Positions 24,627-32,850 of a DNA stretch of 64,000 bases are shown piece by piece. Source of the DNA: Micromonospora craniellae (GTDB lineage: Bacteria; Actinomycetota; Actinomycetes; Mycobacteriales; Micromonosporaceae); NCBI RefSeq assembly GCF_014764405.1, contig NZ_CP061725.1:3782001-3846000 (forward strand). Direction: 5' to 3'. The notes beneath the pieces were generated by a model. The model was not told the origin of the DNA, did not search any database, and worked only from the letters and a program-made list of their open reading frames with translations. The stretch's first letter is position 1; each line of letters begins with the position of its first letter. A program made the translations under genes and the position numbers.

Positions 24627-25805
24627 TCAGTAGGACTTGTCCTGGCCGAGCACGTGTTGGGCGACGAAGTTGAGGATCATCTCGCGGCTGACCGGGGCGA
24701 TGCGACCGGCGCGTACCGCCCCCAGCAGGGTGGCCACCCCGTACTCGGTGGTCATGCCGGCACCGCCGAGCGCCTGTACGGCGGTGTCGACCGCGAGGGC
24801 GGCGGCCTCGCCCGAGGCGTACTTGGCCATGTTGGCGGAGATCCCGGCCTCCAGGTCACGTCCCGCGTCGTAGAGCGCCGCCGCCTTCTGGATCATCAGC
24901 CGGGCCAGCTCCACCTGCACCGCCGCGTGCGCCAGGGGATGTGACACGCCCTGGTGCGTGCCGATGGTGCGACCACCCCAGACCTTGCGGGTGGCGGTGT
25001 ACTCCGAGGCGCGCTCGATGGCGTACCGGCCGGTGCCGGCGCCCATCGCGGCGACGGTGATGCGTTCCGGGTTGAGCCCGCAGAACAACGCCGGCAGTCC
25101 GGCGTCGAGCGACTCGCCGACCAGCGCGTCGGCGGGCAGCCGGACCTCGTCCAGATAGAGCAGGAACTGGTTCTCCGGGGAGAGGATCTCCATGTCGAGC
25201 TTGGACCAGGTCAACCCGGGCGCGTCGGTCGGCACGATGAACAGGGCCGGCTTCAGCCGCTGCCCGGTGCCGTCGGTGGCACCGTCGTCGGCGGCACGCG
25301 CCACCACGAGGACGTGCCCGGCCTCGTCGACGCCCGAGAGGTAGCACTTGCGGCCGGAGAGAACCCAGTCGTCGCCGTCGCGGCGGGCGACGGTGCCGAG
25401 GCGGTGGAAGTTCGACCCGGCCTCCGGTTCGGTGATCGCGAAGACGATCTTCTGGGAGCCGTCGGCCAGACCGGGCAGGTGGCGTTTGCGCTGGTCCTCG
25501 GTGCCATGCCGGGCGATGACGGTGGCCGCGATGGCAGGGGAGACCACCAGCAGCAGCAACGGGCAGCCGGCGGCGGCCAGCTCCTCGCAGACGACGGCCA
25601 GGTCGGTGATGCCGCCGCCCCCGCCGCCGTACTCGGTGGGGATGTTGACGCCGAGGTAGCCGAGCCGACCGGCCTCGTGCCACAGCTCGGTGGTGTGCTC
25701 GCCGGCCTTGGCCTTCTCCACGAAGTAGCGGTGACCGTACCGCCGGCCCAACGACCGGACGGCGTCGCGGAGCTGCTCCTGTTCCGGGCTGAGGTCGAAG
25801 TTCAT
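24627..25805 (-). CDS. Acyl-CoA dehydrogenase, isovaleryl-CoA/FadE19 context
   Basis: 392 residues with the full acyl-CoA dehydrogenase fold: N-terminal DLSPEQEQLRDAVR, FAD segment FAITEPEAGSN (123-132), and C-terminal ALGGAGMTTEYGV. At the end, where short-chain enzymes have their base in YEGT, this protein reads RIAPVSREMI. A Glu in GLNPERITVA (E247) occupies the position used by isovaleryl-CoA and long-chain enzymes, so it is the probable catalytic base. Its start overlaps the stop of the carboxylase alpha gene (ATGA). The order carboxyltransferase, biotin carboxylase, dehydrogenase equals mycobacterial accD1-accA1-fadE19, which points to leucine/isovalerate breakdown. Confidence 0.85.
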   Translation of the reverse strand: MNFDLSPEQEQLRDAVRSLGRRYGHRYFVEKAKAGEHTTELWHEAGRLGYLGVNIPTEYGGGGGGITDLAVVCEELAAAGCPLLLLVVSPAIAATVIARHGTEDQRKRHLPGLADGSQKIVFAITEPEAGSNFHRLGTVARRDGDDWVLSGRKCYLSGVDEAGHVLVVARAADDGATDGTGQRLKPALFIVPTDAPGLTWSKLDMEILSPENQFLLYLDEVRLPADALVGESLDAGLPALFCGLNPERITVAAMGAGTGRYAIERASEYTATRKVWGGRTIGTHQGVSHPLAHAAVQVELARLMIQKAAALYDAGRDLEAGISANMAKYASGEAAALAVDTAVQALGGAGMTTEYGVATLLGAVRAGRIAPVSREMILNFVAQHVLGQDKSY

Positions 25806-27793
25806 GACGATGCCTCCTCGATGGGGGTGACCACGGCCAGCACCGCACCCGTGTCGACCTGACCGCCGGCCGGTACCGGCAGCTCGGTGACCACGCCGTC
25901 GGTCGGGGCGAGCACGGGGTGTTCCAGCTTCATCGCTTCCAGGGTCAGCAACAGGTCACCGGCGGCGACCCGACGGCCGACCTCCACGTGCACCCGGGCC
26001 ACCGCCCCGGGCAGCGGGGCGAGCAACGACCCGGCGGCCAGTTCCGCGCCGGGCGCCGGAAAGCGCGGCAAGGCAGTCAGGCTCGCCGCCCCGTCCGGGC
26101 CGTCCACGAAGACCGCCGCGCCGGCCAGGTGCACCCGGTACGCCCGGCGCACCCCGTCGACGTCGAACACCACCCGCTCCGGGCTCGCTTCGACCAGGGT
26201 GACCGCCGGTGACCCGTCCTCCGGCGCTGCGGTCTCCGGCGTCGCCGACCACTCGGCGAGACAGCCGTCGCGGTCCAGCCGGTAGCGCACCTCGACCTCC
26301 CCGTCCGGGCCGGTGAACTGGGCGACCTGCGGGAAGGCGGGCACGTTGCGCCACCCCGAGGGCAGCCCGGCCAGCACCGGCGCGGCGGCGCGACGGGCCG
26401 CCGCCGAGGCCAGCGCGGCGGCGAGCGAGACCAGGGGCACCTCGCCGGGCGGCAGCAGCGGGGCGAAGACCTCGGGATGCCGCTCCAGGAAACCGGTGTC
26501 GACCTCCATCGCGCCGAACTCCCGGCTGCGCAGCACCCGGACCAGCAGGTCCCGGTTGGTGGCCACCCCGTGCAGCTCGGCGCGGGCCAGCGCGGCGGCC
26601 AGCGTACGGGCGGCCTCGGCGCGGGTGGGCGCCCAGGCGACCAGCTTGGCCAGCATCGAGTCGTAGTGCACCTGCACCGTCGAGCCGTCCCGCACCCCGG
26701 AGTCGAGCCGCAGGCCCCGGGTCGGGGCGAACTCGCCGACCACCCCCGGGACCGTGAACCGGTGCAGGGTGCCGGTGGCCGGCAGGAAACCCTGGGCCGG
26801 GTCCTCGGCGCAGAGCCGTACCTCGATCGCGTGGCCCTCGACCGGCGGCGTCCCCGCCAGCGGCAGCGGCCCGCCCTCGGCGACCAGCAGTTGCAGCCGG
26901 ACCAGGTCCAGCCCGGTGACCGCCTCGGTGACCGGGTGCTCCACCTGGAGGCGGGTGTTCATCTCCAGGAAGTGGAAGTCGCCGTTCGGGGCGAGCAGGA
27001 ATTCCACCGTGCCCGCGCCGACGTAGTCGACGGCCCGCCCGGCGGCCACCGCCGACGCGTGCAGCCGGTCCCGCAGCTCCGGGGCGAGCACCGCCGGAGC
27101 CTCCTCGACGATCTTCTGGTGCCGGCGCTGGATCGAACAGTCCCGTTCGCCGAGCGCCAGCACGGTGCCGTGCCGGTCGCCGACGATCTGCACCTCGACG
27201 TGGCGGCCCCGCTCGACGTACCGCTCGATGAAGACCGTGCCGTCGCCGAACGCCGACGCCGCCTCGCGGCCCGCGCTCGCCACCGCCTCGGCGAGGCCGG
27301 CGGCGTCCCGGACGATCCGCATGCCGCGCCCGCCACCACCGGCGGACGCCTTCACCAGCGCCGGGAAGCGGGTGACCTGCTCCGGTTCGGTCCAGGTGGG
27401 CAGCATCGGCACGCCCGCCTCGGCGAGCAGCGCCTTGGCGGCCAGCTTGTCACCCATCGCGGCGATCGCCTTCGCCGAGGGACCGACCCAGGTCAGTCCG
27501 GCGCCGGTCACCGCCGCCGCCACGTCGGCGTTCTCGGCGAGGAAGCCGTAGCCTGGGTGCACGGCGTCCGCGCCGGACCGCCGGGCCGCCGCCAGGATCA
27601 GGTCGATCCGCAGGTACGTCTCGGCGGGCGTGTTTCCCGGCAGGCGTACCGCCTGGTCGGCCTCGGCGACGAAGGGCGCGTCGGCATCCGCGTCGGAGTG
27701 CACCGCGACCGTCTCCACACCGAGCACCCGACAGGTGGCGATGATCCGGCGGGCGATCTCGCCCCGGTTGGCGACCAGAAGCCTGGTGATCAT
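25802..27793 (-). CDS. Acyl-CoA carboxylase alpha subunit (biotin carboxylase plus biotin carrier)
   Basis: 663 residues. The biotin carboxylase part begins ITRLLVANRGEIARRI, has the ATP-grasp loop KASAGGGGRGMRIV and the catalytic core EMNTRLQVEHPVTE. The carrier domain at the C-terminus has EAMKLEH with the biotinylated lysine at about 622. It is of the AccA1/methylcrotonyl-CoA carboxylase type. It uses ATP and bicarbonate to carboxylate biotin for the carboxyltransferase encoded next door (31 bp upstream). The ATG at 27793 was chosen because the family begins with MI-LLVANRGEIA; the frame is open for 21 more codons without homology. Confidence 0.92.
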   Translation of the reverse strand: MITRLLVANRGEIARRIIATCRVLGVETVAVHSDADADAPFVAEADQAVRLPGNTPAETYLRIDLILAAARRSGADAVHPGYGFLAENADVAAAVTGAGLTWVGPSAKAIAAMGDKLAAKALLAEAGVPMLPTWTEPEQVTRFPALVKASAGGGGRGMRIVRDAAGLAEAVASAGREAASAFGDGTVFIERYVERGRHVEVQIVGDRHGTVLALGERDCSIQRRHQKIVEEAPAVLAPELRDRLHASAVAAGRAVDYVGAGTVEFLLAPNGDFHFLEMNTRLQVEHPVTEAVTGLDLVRLQLLVAEGGPLPLAGTPPVEGHAIEVRLCAEDPAQGFLPATGTLHRFTVPGVVGEFAPTRGLRLDSGVRDGSTVQVHYDSMLAKLVAWAPTRAEAARTLAAALARAELHGVATNRDLLVRVLRSREFGAMEVDTGFLERHPEVFAPLLPPGEVPLVSLAAALASAAARRAAAPVLAGLPSGWRNVPAFPQVAQFTGPDGEVEVRYRLDRDGCLAEWSATPETAAPEDGSPAVTLVEASPERVVFDVDGVRRAYRVHLAGAAVFVDGPDGAASLTALPRFPAPGAELAAGSLLAPLPGAVARVHVEVGRRVAAGDLLLTLEAMKLEHPVLAPTDGVVTELPVPAGGQVDTGAVLAVVTPIEEASS

Positions 27794-27824
27794 GGCAGCA
27801 GAGCCTTTCTCGCGCTCAGGGGTG

Positions 27825-29426
27825 TCACATCCGGAAGATGCCGAAGCCGGCGGCACCGCGCACCGGAGCGTTGTGCACGGCCGACAGGCAGAGCCCGAGG
27901 ACGGTACGGGTGTCCCGGGGATCGATCACCCCGTCGTCGTAGAGCCGTCCGGAGAGGAACAACGCGCCGGACTGGGACTCGATCTGCTGCTCGACCATCA
28001 TCCGCATGGCGGCGTCGGAGTCCTCGTCGAACTCGCGGCCCCGGGCGGCGGCGGCCTGCCGGGCCACGATGGACAGCACCCCGGCCAACTGGGCCGGTCC
28101 CATTACCGCAGACTTCGCGTTCGGCCAGGTGAACAGGAACCTCGGCTCGTACGCCCGGCCGCACATGCCGTAGTTCCCGGCCCCGTACGAGGCGCCCAGG
28201 TTGACCGTCAGGTGCGGCACTGTCGAGTTCGACACCGCGTTGATCATCAGAGCACCGTGCTTGATGATGCCGCGCTGCTCGTACTCGGTGCCGACCATGT
28301 AGCCGGTGGTGTTCTGCAGGAAGATCAGCGGGGTGTCGGCGGCGTTGGCGAGCTGGATGAACTGCGTCGCCTTCTGCGCCTCCTCGCTGAACAGCACCCC
28401 CCGGGCGTTGGCCAGTACGCCGACCGGGTACCCGTGCAGTTCGCCCCAGCCGGTGACCAGGGCCGTGCCGTACGCCGGCTTGAACTCGTCGAACTCGCTG
28501 CCGTCGAGCACCCGGGCGAGCACCTCGCGCGGGTCGAACGGCACCTTGAGATCGGCACTGACGATGCCGAGCAACTCCTCCGGGTCGTAGCGGGGCGGGC
28601 GTGGGTGCGGGGTACACGGTCCCGGCCCCTGCTTGCGCCAGTTCAACCAGCGGACGCACTGCCGGGCCAGCCGGATGCCGTCCCGCTCGTCGGCGGCGAG
28701 GAAGTCGGCCAGACCGCTGCGGGTGGCGTGCATCGCCGCACCACCCAGCGACTCGTCGTCGGCGTCCTCACCGGTGGCCATCTTCACCAGCGGCGGCCCG
28801 GCCAGGTAGACCTGCGAGCGCTCCCGGATCATGATGGTGAAGTCCGACATCCCGGGCACGTACGCGCCACCGGCGGTGGCGTTGCCGAAGACCACGCTGA
28901 CCGTGGGGATCTTCTCGGCCGAGAGCCGGGTCAGGTCACGGAACACCCGGCCGCCCGGAATGAAGATCTCCGCCTGGGTGGGCAGGTCCGCGCCGGCCGA
29001 CTCGACCAGGTTGACCATCGGCAGCCGGTTGGCCAGCGCGATCTCACCGGCCCGCCGGGTCTTCGCCAGCGACCACGGGTTCACCGCACCGCCGCGCACC
29101 GTCGGATCGTTCGCCACGATCAGGCACTCGACGCCCTCGACCACACCGATCCCGGTCACCACGCTGGCCCCGACCGGGAAGTCCGTGCCGTACGCGGCCA
29201 CCGGCGACAGTTCCAGGAACGGGCTGTCCCGGTCCAGCAGCAGCTCGACGCGCTCGCGCGGGAGCAGCTTGCCGCGCGCGTGATGCCGGGTCACGTACTT
29301 CTCGCCGCCACCGGCCCGCGCCTGGTCGAGCGCGGCATCCAGCTCGGCGATCCGGTCCCGCAACGCCTCCCGGTTGGCCCGGTGGGTCGACGAGGTGAGG
29401 TCGACCGTGCTCTCCAACGTGGTCAT
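27825..29426 (-). CDS. Acyl-CoA carboxyltransferase (AccD1/methylcrotonyl-CoA carboxylase beta type)
   Basis: 533 residues. Landmarks are RDSPFLELSPVAAYG, FGNATAGGAYVPGMSDFTIM, SLGGAAMHATRSGLADFLA and the second crotonase-like half with FLQNTTGYMVGTEYEQRGII and NLGASYGAGNYGMCGRAYEP. The last two segments are typical of methylcrotonyl/geranyl-CoA carboxylases and differ from propionyl-CoA enzymes. It transfers the carboxyl group from carboxybiotin to a branched acyl-CoA. The ATG at 29426 overlaps the stop codon of a leftover acyl-CoA dehydrogenase tail (29423-29476). AAGGG lies 10 nt upstream. Confidence 0.9.
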   Translation of the reverse strand: MTTLESTVDLTSSTHRANREALRDRIAELDAALDQARAGGGEKYVTRHHARGKLLPRERVELLLDRDSPFLELSPVAAYGTDFPVGASVVTGIGVVEGVECLIVANDPTVRGGAVNPWSLAKTRRAGEIALANRLPMVNLVESAGADLPTQAEIFIPGGRVFRDLTRLSAEKIPTVSVVFGNATAGGAYVPGMSDFTIMIRERSQVYLAGPPLVKMATGEDADDESLGGAAMHATRSGLADFLAADERDGIRLARQCVRWLNWRKQGPGPCTPHPRPPRYDPEELLGIVSADLKVPFDPREVLARVLDGSEFDEFKPAYGTALVTGWGELHGYPVGVLANARGVLFSEEAQKATQFIQLANAADTPLIFLQNTTGYMVGTEYEQRGIIKHGALMINAVSNSTVPHLTVNLGASYGAGNYGMCGRAYEPRFLFTWPNAKSAVMGPAQLAGVLSIVARQAAAARGREFDEDSDAAMRMMVEQQIESQSGALFLSGRLYDDGVIDPRDTRTVLGLCLSAVHNAPVRGAAGFGIFRM

Positions 29427-29476
29427 AGGCCGATGCCCTTCGCGACGATCTCGTTCATGATCTCGGTGGTGCCGCC
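29423..29476 (-). pseudogene. C-terminal remnant of a second acyl-CoA dehydrogenase
   Basis: On the minus strand the 17 codons just before accD read GGTTEIMNEIVAKGIGL followed by TGA, the canonical C-terminus of many acyl-CoA dehydrogenases. The stop overlaps the accD start (ATGA), the usual arrangement of two complete coupled genes. Upstream of GGTTEIM the frame has no start, and the stop of the AtuA-like gene lies only 19 nt away. The body of the gene, about 360 codons, has therefore been lost. Confidence 0.8.
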
Positions 29477-29497
29477 GCTCCGGCGTGTCCACGATGG

Positions 29498-31246
29498 TCA
29501 CGACCAGGTCTCTCCGGCGGCCGGTGCCGGCCCGGTGGGCAGCTCCGCCGGCAGGTCGACCACCCGGGCGCGGAGCAGTTCGCCGAGCGCCTTGGCCTGC
29601 GGGTCGAACCGGGTCGAGCCGGCCACCCCCGGCCCGAGCAGCCCCTCGATCACGAAGTTGACCGCGCGCAGGTTCGGCAGCTCGTACCGTCGTACGGTCA
29701 GCGGGGCGGTCTCCGGCAGCAGCTCGGCCAGCCGGGCCACGGTCAGCCAGCCGCGCAGCCACGCCCAGGTCGCGTCGGTACGCGCCCACACGCCGAGGTT
29801 CGCGTCCCCGCCCTTGTCGCCCGAGCGCGCCCCGACCAGCTCCCCGAGCGGCGCCCGCCGAGTCGCCGCGCCGCCCGCCGGATGTAAGGAAGGGTCCCCT
29901 GCTATCGCCTGGTGTATAGGAAGGGTCCCCTCCTTACATCGCACCGGGGGTGGGGGGACGTTGCGGCGGGTGCCGTCGGGCAGCACGGCGACGTGGGCGA
30001 CCGCGTCCTGCGGCACGGTGTCGGTGGTGAAGACGCCGTACGGGGTGGCGTCGCCGGGCAGCGTGGTCAACGTGCAGCCGGGATAGGAGGCCAGCGCCAG
30101 CTCCACCGCCGCCGCCGAGAAGGCCCGCCCGGCCCGCGCCCGGTCGCCGTCGCGCAGGTGTACGTGCAGCAGCGCGCTGGCCACCTCGGTGTCGGTCGCG
30201 TCCGGGTGATCCGTACGGGCCAGCCGGAACTCCAGGCCCTCGGTGCCGACCGCCGCCTCCAGTTGCGCCTGCACCAGGACCGCCTTTGCCGGGATGTCCA
30301 GCCCGCACAGCACGAACGTCATCGAGTTGCGGAAGCCGCCGAGGTTGTTGACGCCCACCTTGAGGGAGTCCGGCGGTGGCGTGCCCCGGACGCCGGAGAC
30401 GCGTACCCGATCCGGCCCGTCCTGGCTCAGCTCGACCGTGTCCAGCCGGGTCACCACGTCCGGCCCGAGGTACGCGGGCCCGCCGACCTCGTACAGCAGT
30501 TGGGCGGTGACCGTCTCGACGGTGACCGCGCCGCCGGTGCCGGGATGCTTGGTGAGCACCGACGAGCCGTCGCGGTGCACCTCGGCGACGGGGAAGCCGG
30601 GTCGGTGGCCGCCGTCGGGCAGCTCGGTGAAGAAGCTGAAGCCGCCCCCGGTGACCTGCGCCCCGCATTCGATCAGGTGCCCGGCCACGGTGGCGCCGGC
30701 CAGCGCGTCCAAGTCGTCGTGCGTCCAGCCGAAGTGGGCCACGGCCGGGCCGACCACCAGGGAGGCGTCGGTGACCCGGCCGGTCACCACCACGTCCGCC
30801 CCGGCGTCGAGGCAGGCGGCGATACCGAACGCCCCGAGGTACGCGTTCGCGGTGAGCGCGTCCGGGCGGGCGAGGGCGTCGCCCTGGACGTACCCGACCC
30901 GCACGGGCAGCCCGAGCCGGTCGGCGAGGGTGCGGATCGCGGCGGCCAGCCCGGCGGGGTGGAGTCCACCGGCGTTGGTGACCAGCGCGACCCGGCGGTC
31001 CAGCGCGGTGCCGAGGCAGCCATCGAGCTGTCGCAGGAACGTCTTCGCGTAACCCAGGTCGGGATCCCGCATCCGGTCCCGGCCGAGGATCAGCATGGTC
31101 AACTCGGCCAGGTAGTCACCGGTCAGCACGTCCAGCTCGCCGCCGTCGAGCATCTCCCGCCAGGCGGAGAACCGGTCACCGTAGAAGCCGGACGCGTTGC
31201 CGACCCGCAACACGTCAGTGCCGGCCCGCCGGTCGGAGACGCTCAC
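29498..31246 (-). CDS. AtuA-family (DUF1446) acyclic terpene/acyl utilisation protein with inserted palindromic element
   Basis: 582 residues of the AtuA family: VGNASGFYGDRFSAWREML at the N-terminus, VALVTNAGGLHPAGLA, GADVVVTGRVTDASLVVGP, IECGAQVTGGGFSFF and a C-terminal domain with LVGARSGDKGGDANLGVW. AtuA proteins occur with carboxylases of the methylcrotonyl/geranyl-CoA type, but their reaction is unknown. About residues 435-455 are encoded by a palindromic element (29881-29940) that is inserted in frame between the two domains and probably acts as a linker. The GTG start overlaps the stop of the next gene (GTGA). Confidence 0.82.
   Translation of the reverse strand: MSVSDRRAGTDVLRVGNASGFYGDRFSAWREMLDGGELDVLTGDYLAELTMLILGRDRMRDPDLGYAKTFLRQLDGCLGTALDRRVALVTNAGGLHPAGLAAAIRTLADRLGLPVRVGYVQGDALARPDALTANAYLGAFGIAACLDAGADVVVTGRVTDASLVVGPAVAHFGWTHDDLDALAGATVAGHLIECGAQVTGGGFSFFTELPDGGHRPGFPVAEVHRDGSSVLTKHPGTGGAVTVETVTAQLLYEVGGPAYLGPDVVTRLDTVELSQDGPDRVRVSGVRGTPPPDSLKVGVNNLGGFRNSMTFVLCGLDIPAKAVLVQAQLEAAVGTEGLEFRLARTDHPDATDTEVASALLHVHLRDGDRARAGRAFSAAAVELALASYPGCTLTTLPGDATPYGVFTTDTVPQDAVAHVAVLPDGTRRNVPPPPVRCKEGTLPIHQAIAGDPSLHPAGGAATRRAPLGELVGARSGDKGGDANLGVWARTDATWAWLRGWLTVARLAELLPETAPLTVRRYELPNLRAVNFVIEGLLGPGVAGSTRFDPQAKALGELLRARVVDLPAELPTGPAPAAGETWS
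29881..29940. repeat. 60-bp palindromic (MITE/REP-like) element inside the AtuA-like gene
   Basis: The ends GATGTAAGGA (29881-29890) and TCCTTACATC (29931-29940) are perfect inverted repeats, and inside them AGGGTCCCCT and AGGAAGGGTCCCCT extend the symmetry. The middle is GCTATCGCCTGGTGTAT. It is much more regular than coding DNA nearby and is read through in frame. I recall very similar palindromes scattered in Micromonospora and Salinispora genomes, but could not check. Confidence 0.75.
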
Positions 31247-32052
31247 GCGGCGGCCCCGGCTCTGCCGCTATCGCCGGACCGTGGGGCGGGGGCCGGGCCG
31301 GGCGGGCCGGCGAACGCCTGCGCCACGTCCAGCCAGGCGTCGGCGACCGGCCCGTCGGCGGCCAGGGCGGTGTCGGCCCGGTGCCGCCGTCTGGTCACCA
31401 GCAGGCAGAAGTCGCGCGCCGGGCCGGTGACCCGGTCGGCCGCGTCCGGCGGGCCGAAGGCCCAGGTGTCGCCCGCCGGTGCCAGCAGCTCGACCCGGAC
31501 CGACGCGGTCGGCACCGCCCGGCCGTGCGCGGCGAAGCTGTGCCCGACGGTCCGGGCGCCCAGGTACGCGATGTGCCGCAGCCGGGCGGTGGCGGGCCGG
31601 GTCACGCCCAGCGCGTCGGCCACGTCCTCGCCGTGCGCCCAGGTCTCCATGATCCGTGCGGTGGCCATTGAGGCGGGTGACATCCGGGTGCCGTACCAGG
31701 GCAGTTTCTGCCCGGCCGGAGCGGCGGCGAGCGACGCCGCGAGCGTGCTGCGGCCGACCCGCCAGCGGCTCAGCAGCGCGTCCGGCCGTGCGAGGAACGC
31801 CTCCGCGCCCGCGTCGACCAGGCGGGCCGGGTCCGGTGTGGCGGCGACCGAGGCGTGGAACGCCTCCGGGTCGGTCGCGGCGAGGTGGGCCACGTGATCG
31901 GTCCAGGCCAGGTGGGCGATCTGGTGGGCGACCGTCCAGCCCGCCGCCGGTGTGGGCTGATCCCACTCCGCGTCGGGCAGGGCTGCGACGAGCGCGTCGA
32001 GCTGCGTGGACTCGGCGGCCAGGTCCGTGAGCAGTACGGCCAGGTCGACCAT
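31243..32052 (-). CDS. TIGR03084-family metal-binding protein (mycothiol-dependent maleylpyruvate isomerase N-terminal fold)
   Basis: 269 residues with a DinB/maleylpyruvate-isomerase fold. The metal-binding histidine helix is TVAHQIAHLAWTDHVAHL (near 40-57), and METWAHGEDVADALGV supplies the other ligands. The C-terminal half has GPPDAADRVTGPARDFCLLVTRR. Family members are thought to use a metal and mycothiol, the thiol of actinomycetes, to handle CoA or reactive intermediates. It is in one run with the AtuA-like gene (4-nt overlap) and tetR (24-bp gap), which ties it to the carboxylase pathway. Confidence 0.82.
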   Translation of the reverse strand: MVDLAVLLTDLAAESTQLDALVAALPDAEWDQPTPAAGWTVAHQIAHLAWTDHVAHLAATDPEAFHASVAATPDPARLVDAGAEAFLARPDALLSRWRVGRSTLAASLAAAPAGQKLPWYGTRMSPASMATARIMETWAHGEDVADALGVTRPATARLRHIAYLGARTVGHSFAAHGRAVPTASVRVELLAPAGDTWAFGPPDAADRVTGPARDFCLLVTRRRHRADTALAADGPVADAWLDVAQAFAGPPGPAPAPRSGDSGRAGAAA

Positions 32053-32076
32053 GGCGCCTCCGGCGGGTGGGTGCGG

Positions 32077-32697
32077 TCAGATGGCGGTGCTCGTGCTGGT
32101 GAGCAGCGTCGCGAGCTGGTGTTTCCAGGCGTGCAGCAGGGCGGCCCGGCGGGTCGAGTCGTCGCTGAGCAGATTGGCCACGCCGAGCCCCCGGAGCAGG
32201 TCGAGGGTGGTCTGCACCGCCTCGCGTACGCCCGGCTGCCGCTCGTCCACCCCGAGCAGTTCGACGGTCAGCCGGTGCATCTCCCGCCCGACCCGGGTCT
32301 CCAGCGGCAGCAACGCGGCACGCAGTTCGGCGTCGGTGCGGGCGGCCACCCAGAGTTCGAGGGCGGCCACGAAGAACGGCCCGGTGAAGGCTGCGGCGAG
32401 CAGGTCGACCACCCGGTCGAGCCGGCGGGGGCCGGCCGGCAGTGCCTCCGCCTCGGCGCGTAGCTCCGCCGCCCGGCGTTCGGTCAGGTGTGCCACGGCG
32501 GCGGTGACCAGGGCGGCCCTGGTCGGATAGTGGTGCAGTTGGGCGCCTCGGGAGACCCCGGCCCGGGCCGCCACCACCGTGGTCGTGGTGCCGGACCAGC
32601 CGTGCTCGACGAGGCACTCGACGGTCGCCTCCAGCAGTCGCGCCCGGGTGGCGCGGCTGCGCTGCTGTTGAGGGACGCGGGTCGATGCGGGAGGCAC
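32077..32697 (-). CDS. TetR-family regulator of the acyl-CoA carboxylase operon
   Basis: 206 residues. The DNA-binding domain has RSRATRARLLEATVECLVEHGW and the helix-turn-helix TTTTVVAARAGVSRGAQLHHYPTR; the ligand domain is all-helical with FFVAALELWVAARTD. It is the first gene of the operon that runs to 24627. The GTG at 32697 fits the promoter seen upstream (TTGACT, 17 nt, CAGGCT) with a start at or near the GTG; a TTG at 32724 would lie inside the promoter. The palindrome CAGTCAAGACTG overlaps the -35 box, so autorepression is likely. The ligand may be an acyl-CoA. Confidence 0.85.
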   Translation of the reverse strand: MPPASTRVPQQQRSRATRARLLEATVECLVEHGWSGTTTTVVAARAGVSRGAQLHHYPTRAALVTAAVAHLTERRAAELRAEAEALPAGPRRLDRVVDLLAAAFTGPFFVAALELWVAARTDAELRAALLPLETRVGREMHRLTVELLGVDERQPGVREAVQTTLDLLRGLGVANLLSDDSTRRAALLHAWKHQLATLLTSTSTAI

Positions 32698-32703
32698 GGG
32701 CAC

Positions 32704-32737
32704 AGCCTGCCGCCCGAAAAACAAACAGTCAAGACTG
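32704..32737 (-). promoter_or_regulatory. Promoter and TetR operator of the carboxylase operon
   Basis: On the minus strand TTGACT (32732-32727) and CAGGCT (32709-32704) are 17 nt apart, ending 6 nt before the GTG of tetR. The perfect palindrome CAGTC-AA-GACTG (32726-32737) covers the -35 box. This is the arrangement of a self-repressing TetR gene. Confidence 0.6.
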
Positions 32738-32803
32738 ACTTTTTTTGGGTGGGGTGTGCCTCGGTGAACGCGCCCAGGTCACCGGCGGCGAACCCGGACA
32801 CGA

Positions 32804-32836
32804 CACCGCCCGGCCGCGAGTGACGGCCGGGCGGTG
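32804..32836 (-). terminator. Hairpin terminator of crp
   Basis: CACCGCCCGGCC (32804-32815) pairs perfectly with 32825-32836 around a 9-nt loop. It starts 14 nt after the crp stop codon. Confidence 0.8.
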
Positions 32837-32850
32837 GGTGAACAGAGGTG

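Noticed and set aside
27630..30086. Plus-strand open frame of 818 codons opposite the carboxylase genes
   Set aside because: It is antisense to accA, accD and the AtuA-like gene, which have clear families; long antisense frames are expected at this GC content.
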